DNA from: Fretibacterium sp. OH1220_COT-178
Lineage (GTDB): Bacteria > Synergistota > Synergistia > Synergistales > Aminobacteriaceae
Assembly: GCF_003860125.1 (NCBI RefSeq)
Contig: NZ_RQYL01000006.1
Span: 36,630-100,629, forward strand
Length of the DNA: 64,000 nucleotides
Direction of reading: 5' to 3'
This document shows, piece after piece, positions 9,186 to 17,193 of the stretch (position 1 is the stretch's first letter; each line of letters begins with the position of its first letter). Under the pieces are notes generated by a model that was given only the letters and a program-made list of their open reading frames with translations, was not told the origin of the DNA and ran no database searches. The position numbers were made by a program, and so were the translations under genes.

Positions 9186-10349
9186 TCAGGCCGTCTCGGC
9201 CGGAGAGGATCCCGTCCCGCTCTCCCCGGGATGCGCATCGCCGGGGACGGCCTTGTTCCCTTGCTGCTGGTAGAGCTCCCACGCATTGCGATAGGTGTCC
9301 AGGAAAAAGACGAAGAGGCTCAGGATGAGGGGGCCGAGGAAGATCCCGAGAAAGCCCCACGTGGCCAGCCCCCCGAAGGCGCCCAGAAAGACGAGAAGTT
9401 GGCTCATGTTAGCCTTTCCCGAGATGAAGTAGGGCTTCAGGAAGTTGTCCACGGTGCTGACGACGCCCAGGCCCCATACGGCAAGGATGACCGCCCCTTT
9501 GAGGTCGTTGGAGAGGAAAAGGTAAAGGGCCCCGGGAATCCATACCATGGGGGTCCCGACAAAAGGAATCATGGCGAGCAGCGCCATCACGGCCCCGGCC
9601 AGCAGGGGGCTCGGCAGGCCGACGAACCACCAGCCGAGGGCGCCCAGAAGCCCCTGCACCCCCGCCGTGACGATGACCCCGAAGACGACGGCCCGCAGCA
9701 CGGTATTGGCCCGCAGCATGAAGGCTTCCCGCTCGTCGTTCATCAGCGGCACGATGTTCCGGAAATAGTTCACGATGCAGTAGCCGTCCCGCAAAATGAA
9801 GAAGTACACGATGAAGATGATGATCTGGTGGTAGAGCAGCGTGACCAGGTTGCCCAGAAATTCCTGGGAGACCCGGACCGTCGTGGAGGTCACCCAGCTC
9901 ACGGTCTGCCGCATGCCCTCCCTCAGAAAGGGATATTGATCGAAAAGCGGAACGAGGTGTCTCACGACGACGTCGGGCAGCAGGTCGTTGACGGAGATCC
10001 CCTTCGCCGGCTCGAGCGCCGCGACGAGGTTCGCGATCTTGCCGAAGAACCCGATGGCCTCGCGGGCGATCAGGAATGCGGCGGAGATCGCGGGGACGAC
10101 CAGCAGCGCAAGGACCGAAAGCGTCATCACCAAGGCAGCGAGGCTCCGGCGTTTCGGAAAAAAACGAAACCACAGCGCCTTATACAGGGGGTAGGAGATG
10201 AAGGCCAGCAGCATCGCCCAGACGATGGGGCGAAAGAGCGAGGCTATCGTCATATAGGCCAGGGAGGCCAGGATCAGAAACAGGAGGAAGAACGGCAGAA
10301 TCCAGCCCTTGATCCTCTGTACCGCATCGGGTCTTCTGAACGTGTCCAA
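9186..10349 (-). CDS. AI-2E family transporter (PerM/YtvI-type permease)
   Basis: The 387-residue membrane protein has about eight hydrophobic segments. It opens with two helices (ILPFFLLFLILASLAYMTIA), has an amphipathic soluble stretch in the middle and ends with the conserved region VDNFLKPYFISGKANMSQLLVFLGAFGGLATWGFLGIFLGP, cited here in parts. Members export autoinducer-2 or act as Na+/H+ antiporters, so the substrate is open. The TTG at 10349 is chosen because GGGGAGGGG sits six bases upstream; the frame extends further but has no ribosome site. A tRNA gene and its terminator lie upstream on the same strand. Confidence 0.85.
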   Translation of the reverse strand: MDTFRRPDAVQRIKGWILPFFLLFLILASLAYMTIASLFRPIVWAMLLAFISYPLYKALWFRFFPKRRSLAALVMTLSVLALLVVPAISAAFLIAREAIGFFGKIANLVAALEPAKGISVNDLLPDVVVRHLVPLFDQYPFLREGMRQTVSWVTSTTVRVSQEFLGNLVTLLYHQIIIFIVYFFILRDGYCIVNYFRNIVPLMNDEREAFMLRANTVLRAVVFGVIVTAGVQGLLGALGWWFVGLPSPLLAGAVMALLAMIPFVGTPMVWIPGALYLFLSNDLKGAVILAVWGLGVVSTVDNFLKPYFISGKANMSQLLVFLGAFGGLATWGFLGIFLGPLILSLFVFFLDTYRNAWELYQQQGNKAVPGDAHPGESGTGSSPAETA

Positions 10350-10472
10350 AGATCGCCCCTCCCCACATTCTTGGATGGTGTCCGCCGCGCCGAGTTCGCT
10401 GCATTTGGCCCCATAGACCGAACGAGCATAAAATACCGATGAGGATTCGGTGCTCCTGAAGGGGGGAGAGGT

Positions 10473-10498
10473 AAAAAAAGGACGGCCCCCAGCCGTCC
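10473..10498 (-). terminator. Rho-independent terminator of tRNA-Leu(CAA)
   Basis: On the minus strand GGACGGC (10498-10492) pairs with GCCGTCC (10486-10480), followed by seven T. It lies 65 bases after the tRNA and separates it from the AI-2E gene. Confidence 0.85.
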
Positions 10499-10562
10499 CC
10501 AAAAATCGATGCCCTCTAAACCGCTTTGGAAATTCAAGGCGTTGCCGCCGTCGTCGTTATAA

Positions 10563-10648
10563 TGGTGCCGGGGGGGAGACTCGAACTCCCACGAGGTTGC
10601 CCTCGGCGGATTTTGAGTCCGCTGCGTCTACCATTCCGCCATCCCGGC
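10563..10648 (-). tRNA. tRNA-Leu, anticodon CAA
   Basis: The 86-base gene includes an encoded 3' CCA. It has the long variable arm of a class II tRNA, the D-arm sequence GGCGGAATGGTAGACGC typical of tRNA-Leu, anticodon stem GCGGA/TCCGC with loop CTCAAAA (anticodon CAA) and T-loop TTCGAGT. Six acceptor pairs form, but position 7 (A) faces C at position 66, an unusual mismatch. Confidence 0.95.
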
Positions 10649-10824
10649 CTGGGAACGGAAACATTGTAGCCATGGGCTCTGATGTTGTCAAGGGCGGCGA
10701 GCTGCGGGAGAATGAATGGGGGGAGGCGCTTGACGCGGGGAGAATGAGGGCGGAGGAGCGCCGAAATGCCGGCCCGGCCGGGACCGGGGGGCGACGACGT
10801 GTGAAAAACGGAGGTTCTGCGTCA

Positions 10825-12093
10825 ATGAAAAAATGCGCCGCGCGCTGGGGCTGTCTTGCCCTTTCGACGATCTCGCTTTTGTTCCTCGGGACGATCTACG
10901 CCTGGTCGATCTTCCGGGAGCCCCTGTCCCGGCTCTTTCCGGGATGGAGCGCCACCCGGCTTTCTCTGCCCTTCACCCTATCCATCATCGCCTTTTGCGG
11001 GGGCAGCGTATTCTCCGGAAGGACCTTCTCCCGCTGGGGCAGCGGAAGGCTCTTTGCCCTCTCGGCGGCGCTGCTGTTCGTGGGGTTCACGGGAAGCGCC
11101 CTCAGTTTGAGGCCGGGCCGGCCGGACATCGCCCTGATCGCTCTGTGCGTCCTCTACGGGATCCTCGGCGGGTTCGGCGTCGGAATCGGCTACAACGCGA
11201 CCATGAGTACGGTCATACGCTGGTTTCCGGATCACCCTGGCCTCGCCTCGGGCACCCTGCTCATGGGCTTCGGGGTGGGGGGGCTGGTTCTGGGCGGTGC
11301 TCTGGATGCTTCGATCCGATCCGTGGGCCTTTCCTCGACCTTTCTGGGGAGCGCCCTGGTCATGGCGGCCATACTCGCCCTCGATGCGCTCTTCGTCAAG
11401 CGGCCCGGGCCCGGGGCGCTCCAGGGACTGCGGGCTCTGGCGGGGACGGAAACGGCTGCGGTCCCGGACGTTCCCCCGTCCCGGGTGCTGAGGCGCCCCC
11501 TGTTCTGGATGCTCTGCTTGTGGCTGATCTTCACCAACGCCGGCGGGCTCCTGGTCATCAACAGCGCGGCGCCCATAGCCGTCCATTTTGGGCTGGCGTC
11601 GGGTATGGGCCTGGTCGTCTCCCTCTTCAACGGTTTCGGCCGGCTGTTCTTCGGATGGGCCTTCGATCGGCTGGGAAGCCGGGCGGCGTTCGTCCTGAAC
11701 TCCGTCGTCCTGCTCGGAGCGGGAGTCTCCCTGTCCCTGGCGCTCGAGATCCGGATGGCGGCGCCGATGTTCCTGGGGCTGTCCCTGGTGGGGCTGAGCT
11801 ATGGGGGAGGGCCGTCGATCTCCGCTCCTGCCGCCGCCGCCTTCTGGGGGACGGAACATTATGCGGCCAATCTCAGCCTCGTCAACTGCGCGCTGATCCC
11901 GGCGGCCCTGCTGGGCCCCGTGATCGCGAGCGCCCTTCAGGAAAGGGCCGGAGGGGGCTATGGAAGCACCTTTCTGATGCTGACCCTGCTGGGGGCGCTT
12001 GCGCTCGGGGGCGCCGTCCTGTTGGTCCTGCGGCTCCGACGGCTGGAGGCGGGTGGCGGGGCGGCCTCCCCTTGTTCCGAAGGGGAGCGTTGA
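10825..12093 (+). CDS. MFS transporter, oxalate/formate antiporter-like
   Basis: The 422-residue protein has 12 predicted membrane helices. Its first helix (LLFLGTIYAWSIFREPLSRLFP) has the 'YAWSIF..PL' signature of the oxalate:formate antiporter (OFA) group of the major facilitator superfamily. Members exchange or import small mono- and dicarboxylates. ATG 10825 is preceded by GGAGGT nine bases upstream; the frame runs further upstream through the tRNA, which rules out earlier starts. It is convergent with ptb, with only 45 bases between stops. A role in carboxylate end-product traffic is inferred from the family. Confidence 0.85.
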   Translation: MKKCAARWGCLALSTISLLFLGTIYAWSIFREPLSRLFPGWSATRLSLPFTLSIIAFCGGSVFSGRTFSRWGSGRLFALSAALLFVGFTGSALSLRPGRPDIALIALCVLYGILGGFGVGIGYNATMSTVIRWFPDHPGLASGTLLMGFGVGGLVLGGALDASIRSVGLSSTFLGSALVMAAILALDALFVKRPGPGALQGLRALAGTETAAVPDVPPSRVLRRPLFWMLCLWLIFTNAGGLLVINSAAPIAVHFGLASGMGLVVSLFNGFGRLFFGWAFDRLGSRAAFVLNSVVLLGAGVSLSLALEIRMAAPMFLGLSLVGLSYGGGPSISAPAAAAFWGTEHYAANLSLVNCALIPAALLGPVIASALQERAGGGYGSTFLMLTLLGALALGGAVLLVLRLRRLEAGGGAASPCSEGER

Positions 12094-12138
12094 GGTCGCC
12101 GGGCCATTGGCCCTGTTGCGCCGGCGGGGAAGCGCCGC

Positions 12139-13056
12139 CTAGATCGCTCTTGCGGCGAGGCTCCCCATGGCGATCGAGTTGAGCTTGATCTCGGCCGTGT
12201 CGGATCGGGAGCCGAGGATGACGGGGGCCGCCGCCCCCAGGACGATGCCGGCCCATTTGGCCCTGTTGAAGTGAAGCCAGGATTTTCCCAGTGCGTTTCC
12301 CGTCTCGATGTTGGGGAAGAGCAGCAGATCCACGTCGCCGGAGACGCGGCTGTCTATGTTTTTGTGCTCGGCGGCCTTCCTGTCGAAGATCACGTCGAGC
12401 GCCAGGGGGCCCTCGACGATACAGGGAGGAAAGGCCCCCTCCCTTGCCAGATCCGACAGCGCTTTTGCGTCGGCGGTGGCGGGGATCTTGGGGTCCACCG
12501 CCTCGTTGGCGGCCAGAATTGCCACTTTGGGCCGTTCCAGCCCCATGCTGCGGAGGGCGTGGAGGGCGTTTGAGAGGATGTTCCTCTTCTGTTCCAGGTT
12601 CGGGGCCGTGTTGATGCCGCTGTCCGTCCCGAAGATCAGCTTCGGGTGCCCAGGAAGCTCGTACACCGCCAGGAGGCTGATCAGGTTTCCGGTTCGCAGT
12701 CCCCTCTCGCGATTCAATATTGCCCGCATGAAGACGCTGGTGTTGACCATTCCCTTCATGAGCAGCCTCGCCTCACCCCGCCGCACCCGTTCGACGGCCT
12801 CGGCCGCGGAGGCCTCCGGACTGGGGCTGTCCACGATTTTGCAGCCGGACAGGCCGATATCCTCGGCGATGGAACGGATTTTTGGGGCGTCGCCGACCAG
12901 AACGGGTTCGACGATACCCAGGGCGGTGGCCTTGTTCAAGGCCTCGAGCACCTCCCGATCCTCCGCCGCGGCCACGCAGACGGAGAGGGGGGGCATTGCC
13001 CTTGCCCTTTCCACGATCGAGCCGAAATCTTTGAAGGGCCGTTCCGTTCCGTTCAT
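12139..13056 (-). CDS. ptb: Phosphate butyryltransferase
   Basis: The 305-residue protein belongs to the phosphate acetyl/butyryltransferase family. It shows the expected pattern: an N-terminal Rossmann-like half with NKATALGIVEPVLVGD, a RLLMKGMVNTSVFMRAILN segment and the C-terminal NIETGNALGKSWLHF/AGIVLGAAAPVILGSRSDT substrate-binding half. It converts an acyl-CoA and phosphate to acyl-phosphate and CoA. Its start overlaps the buk stop by four bases. With the upstream 2-oxoacid oxidoreductase the likely substrates are isobutyryl-, isovaleryl- or 2-methylbutyryl-CoA from Val, Leu or Ile rather than only butyryl-CoA. Confidence 0.92.
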   Translation of the reverse strand: MNGTERPFKDFGSIVERARAMPPLSVCVAAAEDREVLEALNKATALGIVEPVLVGDAPKIRSIAEDIGLSGCKIVDSPSPEASAAEAVERVRRGEARLLMKGMVNTSVFMRAILNRERGLRTGNLISLLAVYELPGHPKLIFGTDSGINTAPNLEQKRNILSNALHALRSMGLERPKVAILAANEAVDPKIPATADAKALSDLAREGAFPPCIVEGPLALDVIFDRKAAEHKNIDSRVSGDVDLLLFPNIETGNALGKSWLHFNRAKWAGIVLGAAAPVILGSRSDTAEIKLNSIAMGSLAARAI

Positions 13057-14132
13057 CGTTCCTCTCCTCCCGGGCCGTAGTCCTTGGCCGTCTCCAGGCC
13101 CTTCAGGACGCGCAGCGCCCCGTCGGCGAGGGCCTCCATCTCCATCTCGCCGGGCACGATCTCCAGGGGGGCGAGGTAGCCGACCCGGGCGACGATGCCA
13201 TCGACCACGCGGCCCGAATGGGCCATGCCCCCGGTCAGGACGATTCGGTCGACCTTGCCGGCCAGGGTCGCGCCATAGCCGGCGATCTCCTTGGAGACCT
13301 GATAGACGAAGGCCTCCAGGACCAGCCGCGCCTTCTCGTCCCCCCGGTCTATGCGGGCCTCGATCTCGCGGAGGTCCTTGGTCCCCAGGTAGTCGTACAT
13401 GCCGCCGAAGCTACTGACCTTGTCCACCATCTCCTGCCGGGAGTACCGGCCCGAGTAGCAGAGCTCGATCAGCCCGTAGGCGGGAAGCCCTCCACTGCGA
13501 TCCGTGGCGAAGGGGCCGTTGGTCCTTCCTCCGCTGCCGTCCACCATCCGTCCCCGCAGGTGCGGCGCTATGGAGACTCCGGAGCCCAGGTGCGCGACGA
13601 TGAAGTTGAAGTCCTCGTACCTGCCGCCCAGACGCCCGGCCACCCTGCGGGCGACCGCCTTTTGGTTGAGCGCGTGCATCCAGCTGCAATATTGCAGGTC
13701 CTCGATGCCGGTGATCCTCGATATGTCCTCGAACTCGTCCACCGAGACGGGATCCACGACGAAGGCGGGGATCCCGACGGCTCCGGCGATGTCCCGGGCT
13801 AGAACGCATCCGAGGTTCGACGCGTGTTCACCCCTGATGGCGTTCCTGACGTCCTCGACCATCTGGTCGTTCACCGCGTAGACTCCGCCCGGCAGCTCCC
13901 TCAGCAGGCCGCCCCTTCCTGCCACGGCATCGAGGGACTCCAGGGCGATGTCCGCCGACCGCAGCGCATTTTCGATCAGGCCCCGACGGTAGCCGAGCTG
14001 GCCGAAAACGGAGCGGAACTGCCGGAGCTCCGCCCCGTCGTGGTCGATGGTGGTGCCGTATATTCTCTTTTCCTCGTCGAAGACCGCTATCTTCGTCGAA
14101 CTTCCGCCGGGGTTGACGACCAGAACTCTCAT
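13053..14132 (-). CDS. buk: Butyrate (branched-chain fatty acid) kinase
   Basis: The 359-residue ASKHA-fold kinase has the N-terminal phosphate motif VVNPGGSSTKIAVF, a central NFIVAHLGSGVSIAPH segment with the ATP-site glycines and the C-terminal DRIVLTGGMAHSGRVV adenosine motif. It transfers phosphate from an acyl-phosphate to ADP, giving ATP and a free acid. It is the fifth gene of the minus-strand oxidoreductase operon, five bases after the gamma-subunit stop. The context argues for ATP formation from branched-chain amino acid fermentation. Confidence 0.93.
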   Translation of the reverse strand: MRVLVVNPGGSSTKIAVFDEEKRIYGTTIDHDGAELRQFRSVFGQLGYRRGLIENALRSADIALESLDAVAGRGGLLRELPGGVYAVNDQMVEDVRNAIRGEHASNLGCVLARDIAGAVGIPAFVVDPVSVDEFEDISRITGIEDLQYCSWMHALNQKAVARRVAGRLGGRYEDFNFIVAHLGSGVSIAPHLRGRMVDGSGGRTNGPFATDRSGGLPAYGLIELCYSGRYSRQEMVDKVSSFGGMYDYLGTKDLREIEARIDRGDEKARLVLEAFVYQVSKEIAGYGATLAGKVDRIVLTGGMAHSGRVVDGIVARVGYLAPLEIVPGEMEMEALADGALRVLKGLETAKDYGPGGEER

Positions 14133-14137
14133 GGGGA

Positions 14138-14671
14138 TCAGATCGCCGCGTATCCGGCCTCGAACGCCCGAGCGTTCAGGGCGGAGTATTTGTCCTTACC
14201 CTTGGCCTCGAACATCTTGTTCATTCCGGAAAGCCCCTGTTCCCTGGTGAAATCCCCCATGAGCCTGATGATGGCCCCGACCATCACGATGTTCGCGCCC
14301 TTCGTGTGGCCGATCTCGTCCGCCAGCCTCATGCAGGGAACCTGAACGATGCGGACGTCCTCCCTCGGGGACGGGCAGGGGGTCACGAGCTCGGAGATCA
14401 GGACGACGCCTCCCGGAGCCACGATGCCCAGGAACTTCTGCAGGGACGGATCGTTCATCGCCAGCAGGAGGTCGGGTTCCTCCTGAGAGGGGTTGTAGAT
14501 GTATTCCTTGCCGTACTTGACGGTGCAGTTGGCGGTGCCGCCCCGCATCGCCGATCCGTAGGAGGGCATCCACGTCGCGTTCTCGCCGTTCGTTACCGCG
14601 ATGTCCGAGAGGATCAATCCGGCGGTCAAAACCCCTTGTCCGCCGTATCCCGCGAAGACGATTTCCTTCAT
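14138..14671 (-). CDS. 2-oxoacid:ferredoxin oxidoreductase, gamma subunit
   Basis: The 177-residue protein starts with the family motif FAGYGGQGVLTAGLILSDIA and matches the gamma domain of pyruvate/2-ketoisovalerate ferredoxin oxidoreductases, which binds CoA. A 21-base gap follows the beta-subunit stop. It works with the alpha, beta and delta proteins encoded directly upstream. Confidence 0.93.
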   Translation of the reverse strand: MKEIVFAGYGGQGVLTAGLILSDIAVTNGENATWMPSYGSAMRGGTANCTVKYGKEYIYNPSQEEPDLLLAMNDPSLQKFLGIVAPGGVVLISELVTPCPSPREDVRIVQVPCMRLADEIGHTKGANIVMVGAIIRLMGDFTREQGLSGMNKMFEAKGKDKYSALNARAFEAGYAAI

Positions 14672-14692
14672 GCCGAAAAACCTCCCTTGTCC

Positions 14693-15469
14693 TCAGGCGG
14701 GAACGGGCCCGAGAGGAGGCCGGTCGTCCCGGGCCCTGGCCTTGATGGGGAATTCTCCCAGAGGATAGACCTTCATGACGACGTCGTCGATGTGCTTCAT
14801 GGCGGCGTAGGGCGCCAGTCCCCAGTTGATGGGACAAGGGGAGAGCACCTCCACGATGGAATACCCCTCCCCGGCGATCTGAGCCTGAAGGGCCTTCCTG
14901 ATGTATCCCTTCAGCCTGCCGATGTTGGCGGGGCTGCTGACGCTGCCCCGTGCGGCGTAGGCGATGTTGAACTCGTTGGCGAGCATCTCCGGAAAACGAA
15001 TGGGGTAGCCGGTCCGGCCGCAGTCTCTGCCGAGTGTGGAGGTGGAAGTCCTCTGCCCCTCGAGCGTCGTCCAGCTCATTTGGCCTCCCGTCATGCCGAA
15101 ATTGGTGTTGTTGACCGTGACGACGGTGATCTTTTCGTTGCGGTAGGCCGCGTTGATGCTCTCCGCGAGGCCGATGCTGTAAGCGTCGCCGTCGCCCTGG
15201 TAGGTGATGACGACGTTATGCGGGTTCACCCGTTTCATCCCCGTTGCGACGGCTCCGGCCCTGCCGTGCGAGCAGTGGAGACGGTCGGCGGTCAGGCCGC
15301 CTCCCAGGTTGGAGGAACAGCCCACTCCTATGGCGAAGATGACGTTGTTGTCCTGGCCCAGTTCCTCCAGACACTCGGCAATCAGGCGAATGGCGATTCC
15401 ATGGCCGCATCCGGGACAAAAATTCATCGGCTTGTCCACGATGGCGGGTACCTTTCTCTCGACAGGCAT
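14693..15469 (-). CDS. 2-oxoacid:ferredoxin oxidoreductase, beta (thiamine diphosphate) subunit
   Basis: The 258-residue subunit carries the Cys motif NFCPGCGHG, a further VGCSSNLGG Cys for the iron-sulfur centre and the thiamine diphosphate motif GDGDAYSIGLAESINAAYRN followed by NNTNFGMTGGQ. It decarboxylates the 2-oxo acid and passes electrons to ferredoxin. Together with the other three subunits it forms the heterotetrameric VOR/KOR type rather than the fused pyruvate enzyme. Confidence 0.95.
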   Translation of the reverse strand: MPVERKVPAIVDKPMNFCPGCGHGIAIRLIAECLEELGQDNNVIFAIGVGCSSNLGGGLTADRLHCSHGRAGAVATGMKRVNPHNVVITYQGDGDAYSIGLAESINAAYRNEKITVVTVNNTNFGMTGGQMSWTTLEGQRTSTSTLGRDCGRTGYPIRFPEMLANEFNIAYAARGSVSSPANIGRLKGYIRKALQAQIAGEGYSIVEVLSPCPINWGLAPYAAMKHIDDVVMKVYPLGEFPIKARARDDRPPLGPVPA

Positions 15470-15498
15470 CCTCGTTCAATCCCCCTTGTCGCTGCACA

Positions 15499-16554
15499 TC
15501 AGTAACGCCGCGTCGCCGTGCCCGAGGCGACCTTGTGAAAATCCGCCTTGATGGACTTCATGGCCGGGACGTCGTAGACGTAGGTCATCGCATAGACGGG
15601 AACGTTGTTCTCCAGAACCTTCTTGGCGTAGAGAGCGACGTCGTCCACCAGCTGGCCGGTGGCGTTGGCCTCCACCGAGATCAGCCCCTTCACCCCGGGA
15701 TTGATCTTTTTGAAGGCGTTTTCCGGGAATGGCCACGCGGTGATGGGGCGGATGAAGCCCACTTTGTGTCCCTCCGCCCTGAGCTGACGCACGGCCCCCC
15801 ACGTGCTTCTGCCCGGCAGGCCATAGGCCACGAGGACGTAATCCGCATCCTCCAGGGATTCGTCCTGCCATCGCTGCTCATCCCGCATGATGGCGTCGTA
15901 TTTTTTGTTCAGCTCCACGGCTTCCTTGCGGGAGTTTCTGTCGAAAATGCCTATTTTCTTGTAGGTGTACTTTCCGTCGAAGCCCCAGGGGGTCCGTTTG
16001 GGCTCGAGGAAATCCGGCAGCTCCACGGGTTCCATCATCTGCCCCAGCGCTCCCTCGGTCATGATCTCGGAGACCACCCGATATTTTTCGGCGAGCTCGT
16101 AGGCCAGGAAGACATGTTCCACCGCCTCGGGGATGGTGGACGGGCAGAGGACGATGCATCGGTAGTCCCCGTTGCCGCCGCCCCGGGTCTCCCGGTTGTA
16201 ATCGCATTGCGAGGAGTAAAGGGTGCCGAGCCCGTTGCCGTAGCGCACCACGTTGATGACCACGGCGGAAAGTTCCTCGTCCGACAGCGTGGAGATCCCC
16301 TCCTGCTTCAGGCTGATGCCGGGGCCGGAGGAGGCCGTGAGCGCACGCACGCCGCAGCTTGCGCCGCCTATGACCATGTTGATCCCCGCCAATTCGCTCT
16401 CCGCCTGTATGAAGGCCCCGCCCACCTCCGGCAGGCGCCAGGACAGGTATTCCATGATCTCCGAAGAGGGGGTGATGGGGTAGCCCGCGTAGAGGCGAAC
16501 CCCCGCCCGGACTGCGGCCTCGGCGATTGCGATGTTGCCCTTCATCATCTTCAC
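15499..16554 (-). CDS. vorB: 2-oxoacid:ferredoxin oxidoreductase, alpha subunit (VorB/KorA-like)
   Basis: The 351-residue alpha subunit has the N-terminal pyrimidine-binding domain (VRAGVRLYAGYPITPSSEIM, FIQAESELAGINMVIGGA) and the C-terminal transketolase-like domain (GFIRPITAWPFPENAF). The most likely substrate class is branched-chain 2-oxo acids, judged from the downstream buk-ptb pair, but 2-oxoglutarate or arylpyruvates cannot be excluded. The GTG at 16554 is chosen because AGGAGG lies nine bases upstream; it overlaps the delta-subunit stop as GTGA. Two ATGs at 16548 and 16545 are alternatives. Confidence 0.92.
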   Translation of the reverse strand: MKMMKGNIAIAEAAVRAGVRLYAGYPITPSSEIMEYLSWRLPEVGGAFIQAESELAGINMVIGGASCGVRALTASSGPGISLKQEGISTLSDEELSAVVINVVRYGNGLGTLYSSQCDYNRETRGGGNGDYRCIVLCPSTIPEAVEHVFLAYELAEKYRVVSEIMTEGALGQMMEPVELPDFLEPKRTPWGFDGKYTYKKIGIFDRNSRKEAVELNKKYDAIMRDEQRWQDESLEDADYVLVAYGLPGRSTWGAVRQLRAEGHKVGFIRPITAWPFPENAFKKINPGVKGLISVEANATGQLVDDVALYAKKVLENNVPVYAMTYVYDVPAMKSIKADFHKVASGTATRRY

Positions 16555-16778
16555 GGCCTGGATCCTCCTTCGCTCCCGACGCTCCCGAGAACGTGATAGA
16601 CGCCGTCGGGGCAGGTCATGTAACAGATGCCGCAGCCGATGCAGAGCGCATCGTCGATCTCGACGGGACGATACCCCTGTTCATTGAGGCGGGTGGCCTG
16701 CCGGATCGCTTTTCGGGGACAGGAATGAATGCACAGCTCGCATTGTTTGCATCGGGATGCCCGGACTTCCACCTTCAA
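16551..16778 (-). CDS. 2-oxoacid:ferredoxin oxidoreductase, delta (2x[4Fe-4S] ferredoxin) subunit
   Basis: The 75-residue protein has two complete cluster motifs, CKQCELCIHSCP and CIGCGICYMTCP, so it should carry two [4Fe-4S] clusters and hand electrons to soluble ferredoxin. TTG 16778 is chosen: GGAGG lies eight bases upstream and the product then has the usual delta-subunit length, whereas the longer upstream frame has no homology. It is the first gene of the operon delta-alpha-beta-gamma-buk-ptb. Confidence 0.92.
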   Translation of the reverse strand: MKVEVRASRCKQCELCIHSCPRKAIRQATRLNEQGYRPVEIDDALCIGCGICYMTCPDGVYHVLGSVGSEGGSRP

Positions 16779-16886
16779 TTGCTTTCCCTCCGCTCCGTGA
16801 TAAAAAAGTGACCGAGACGAACGGCCGGCAACAACGGCCCGATTCTCCCAGGAGGGGAGGACCGGCTCGAAGCCTCGGACGTCGTT

Positions 16887-16916
16887 TTGAGATCGAAGTC
16901 GTGAGTGGACTATAAT
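16887..16916 (+). promoter_or_regulatory. Possible plus-strand promoter interleaved with the oxidoreductase promoter
   Basis: TTGAGA (16887-16892), an 18-base spacer and a perfect TATAAT (16911-16916). No plus-strand gene follows for over 900 bases, so it would drive a non-coding RNA or be accidental, since its -10 shares bases with the minus-strand -10. Confidence 0.35.
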
Positions 16917-16937
16917 CAATAAGAGGGGGAGAGTCAA
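16909..16937 (-). promoter_or_regulatory. Sigma-70-type promoter of the oxidoreductase-buk-ptb operon
   Basis: On the minus strand TTGACT (16937-16932), a 17-base spacer and TATAGT (16914-16909). The predicted start near 16902 leaves a leader of about 125 bases before the delta-subunit TTG. Confidence 0.75.
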
Positions 16938-17193
16938 TCGAAACCGCACAAAAATTTTGGAGGTCCCCCCGGAGCAGTCGATCCCGGAGGTCCCTCCGTT
17001 ATCGCAGGGCACTGTTTTGGTGCCAACGGTCGCGCGTGCGATCGGGGGCGCGGTCCACGCGGCCTATGAGGCTCGAACGTCCGGGCAGAGGACGGCCACA
17101 CCGTAGCGGAGGGAAGGGGCGGGAAGTGCCCCTTATCCCTTCGACGCTATTCTTGTCCCGGCGTCCTTCGGGGGGATTTCGTGTCGGCCGGGG
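16938..17193. other. Intergenic region with hairpins, no gene recognised
   Basis: The stretch between the operon promoter and the fmdE-like stop holds no convincing reading frame. It contains GGCAC/GTGCC and a bulged hairpin, AGGGA(A)GGGGC (17110-17120) with GCCCC(TTA)TCCCT (17128-17140), which lies beyond the fmdE-like stop and could end that transcript, although no T-run follows. Confidence 0.5.

Noticed and set aside
10450..10824. N-terminal extension of the MFS transporter
   Set aside because: The extended frame runs through the tRNA-Leu gene; GGAGGT fixes the start at 10825.
17040..17140. RNase P RNA or SRP RNA suggested by GTCCGGGC-like bases
   Set aside because: Only a short local match; the other conserved blocks of both RNAs are missing and the region is too short for RNase P RNA.
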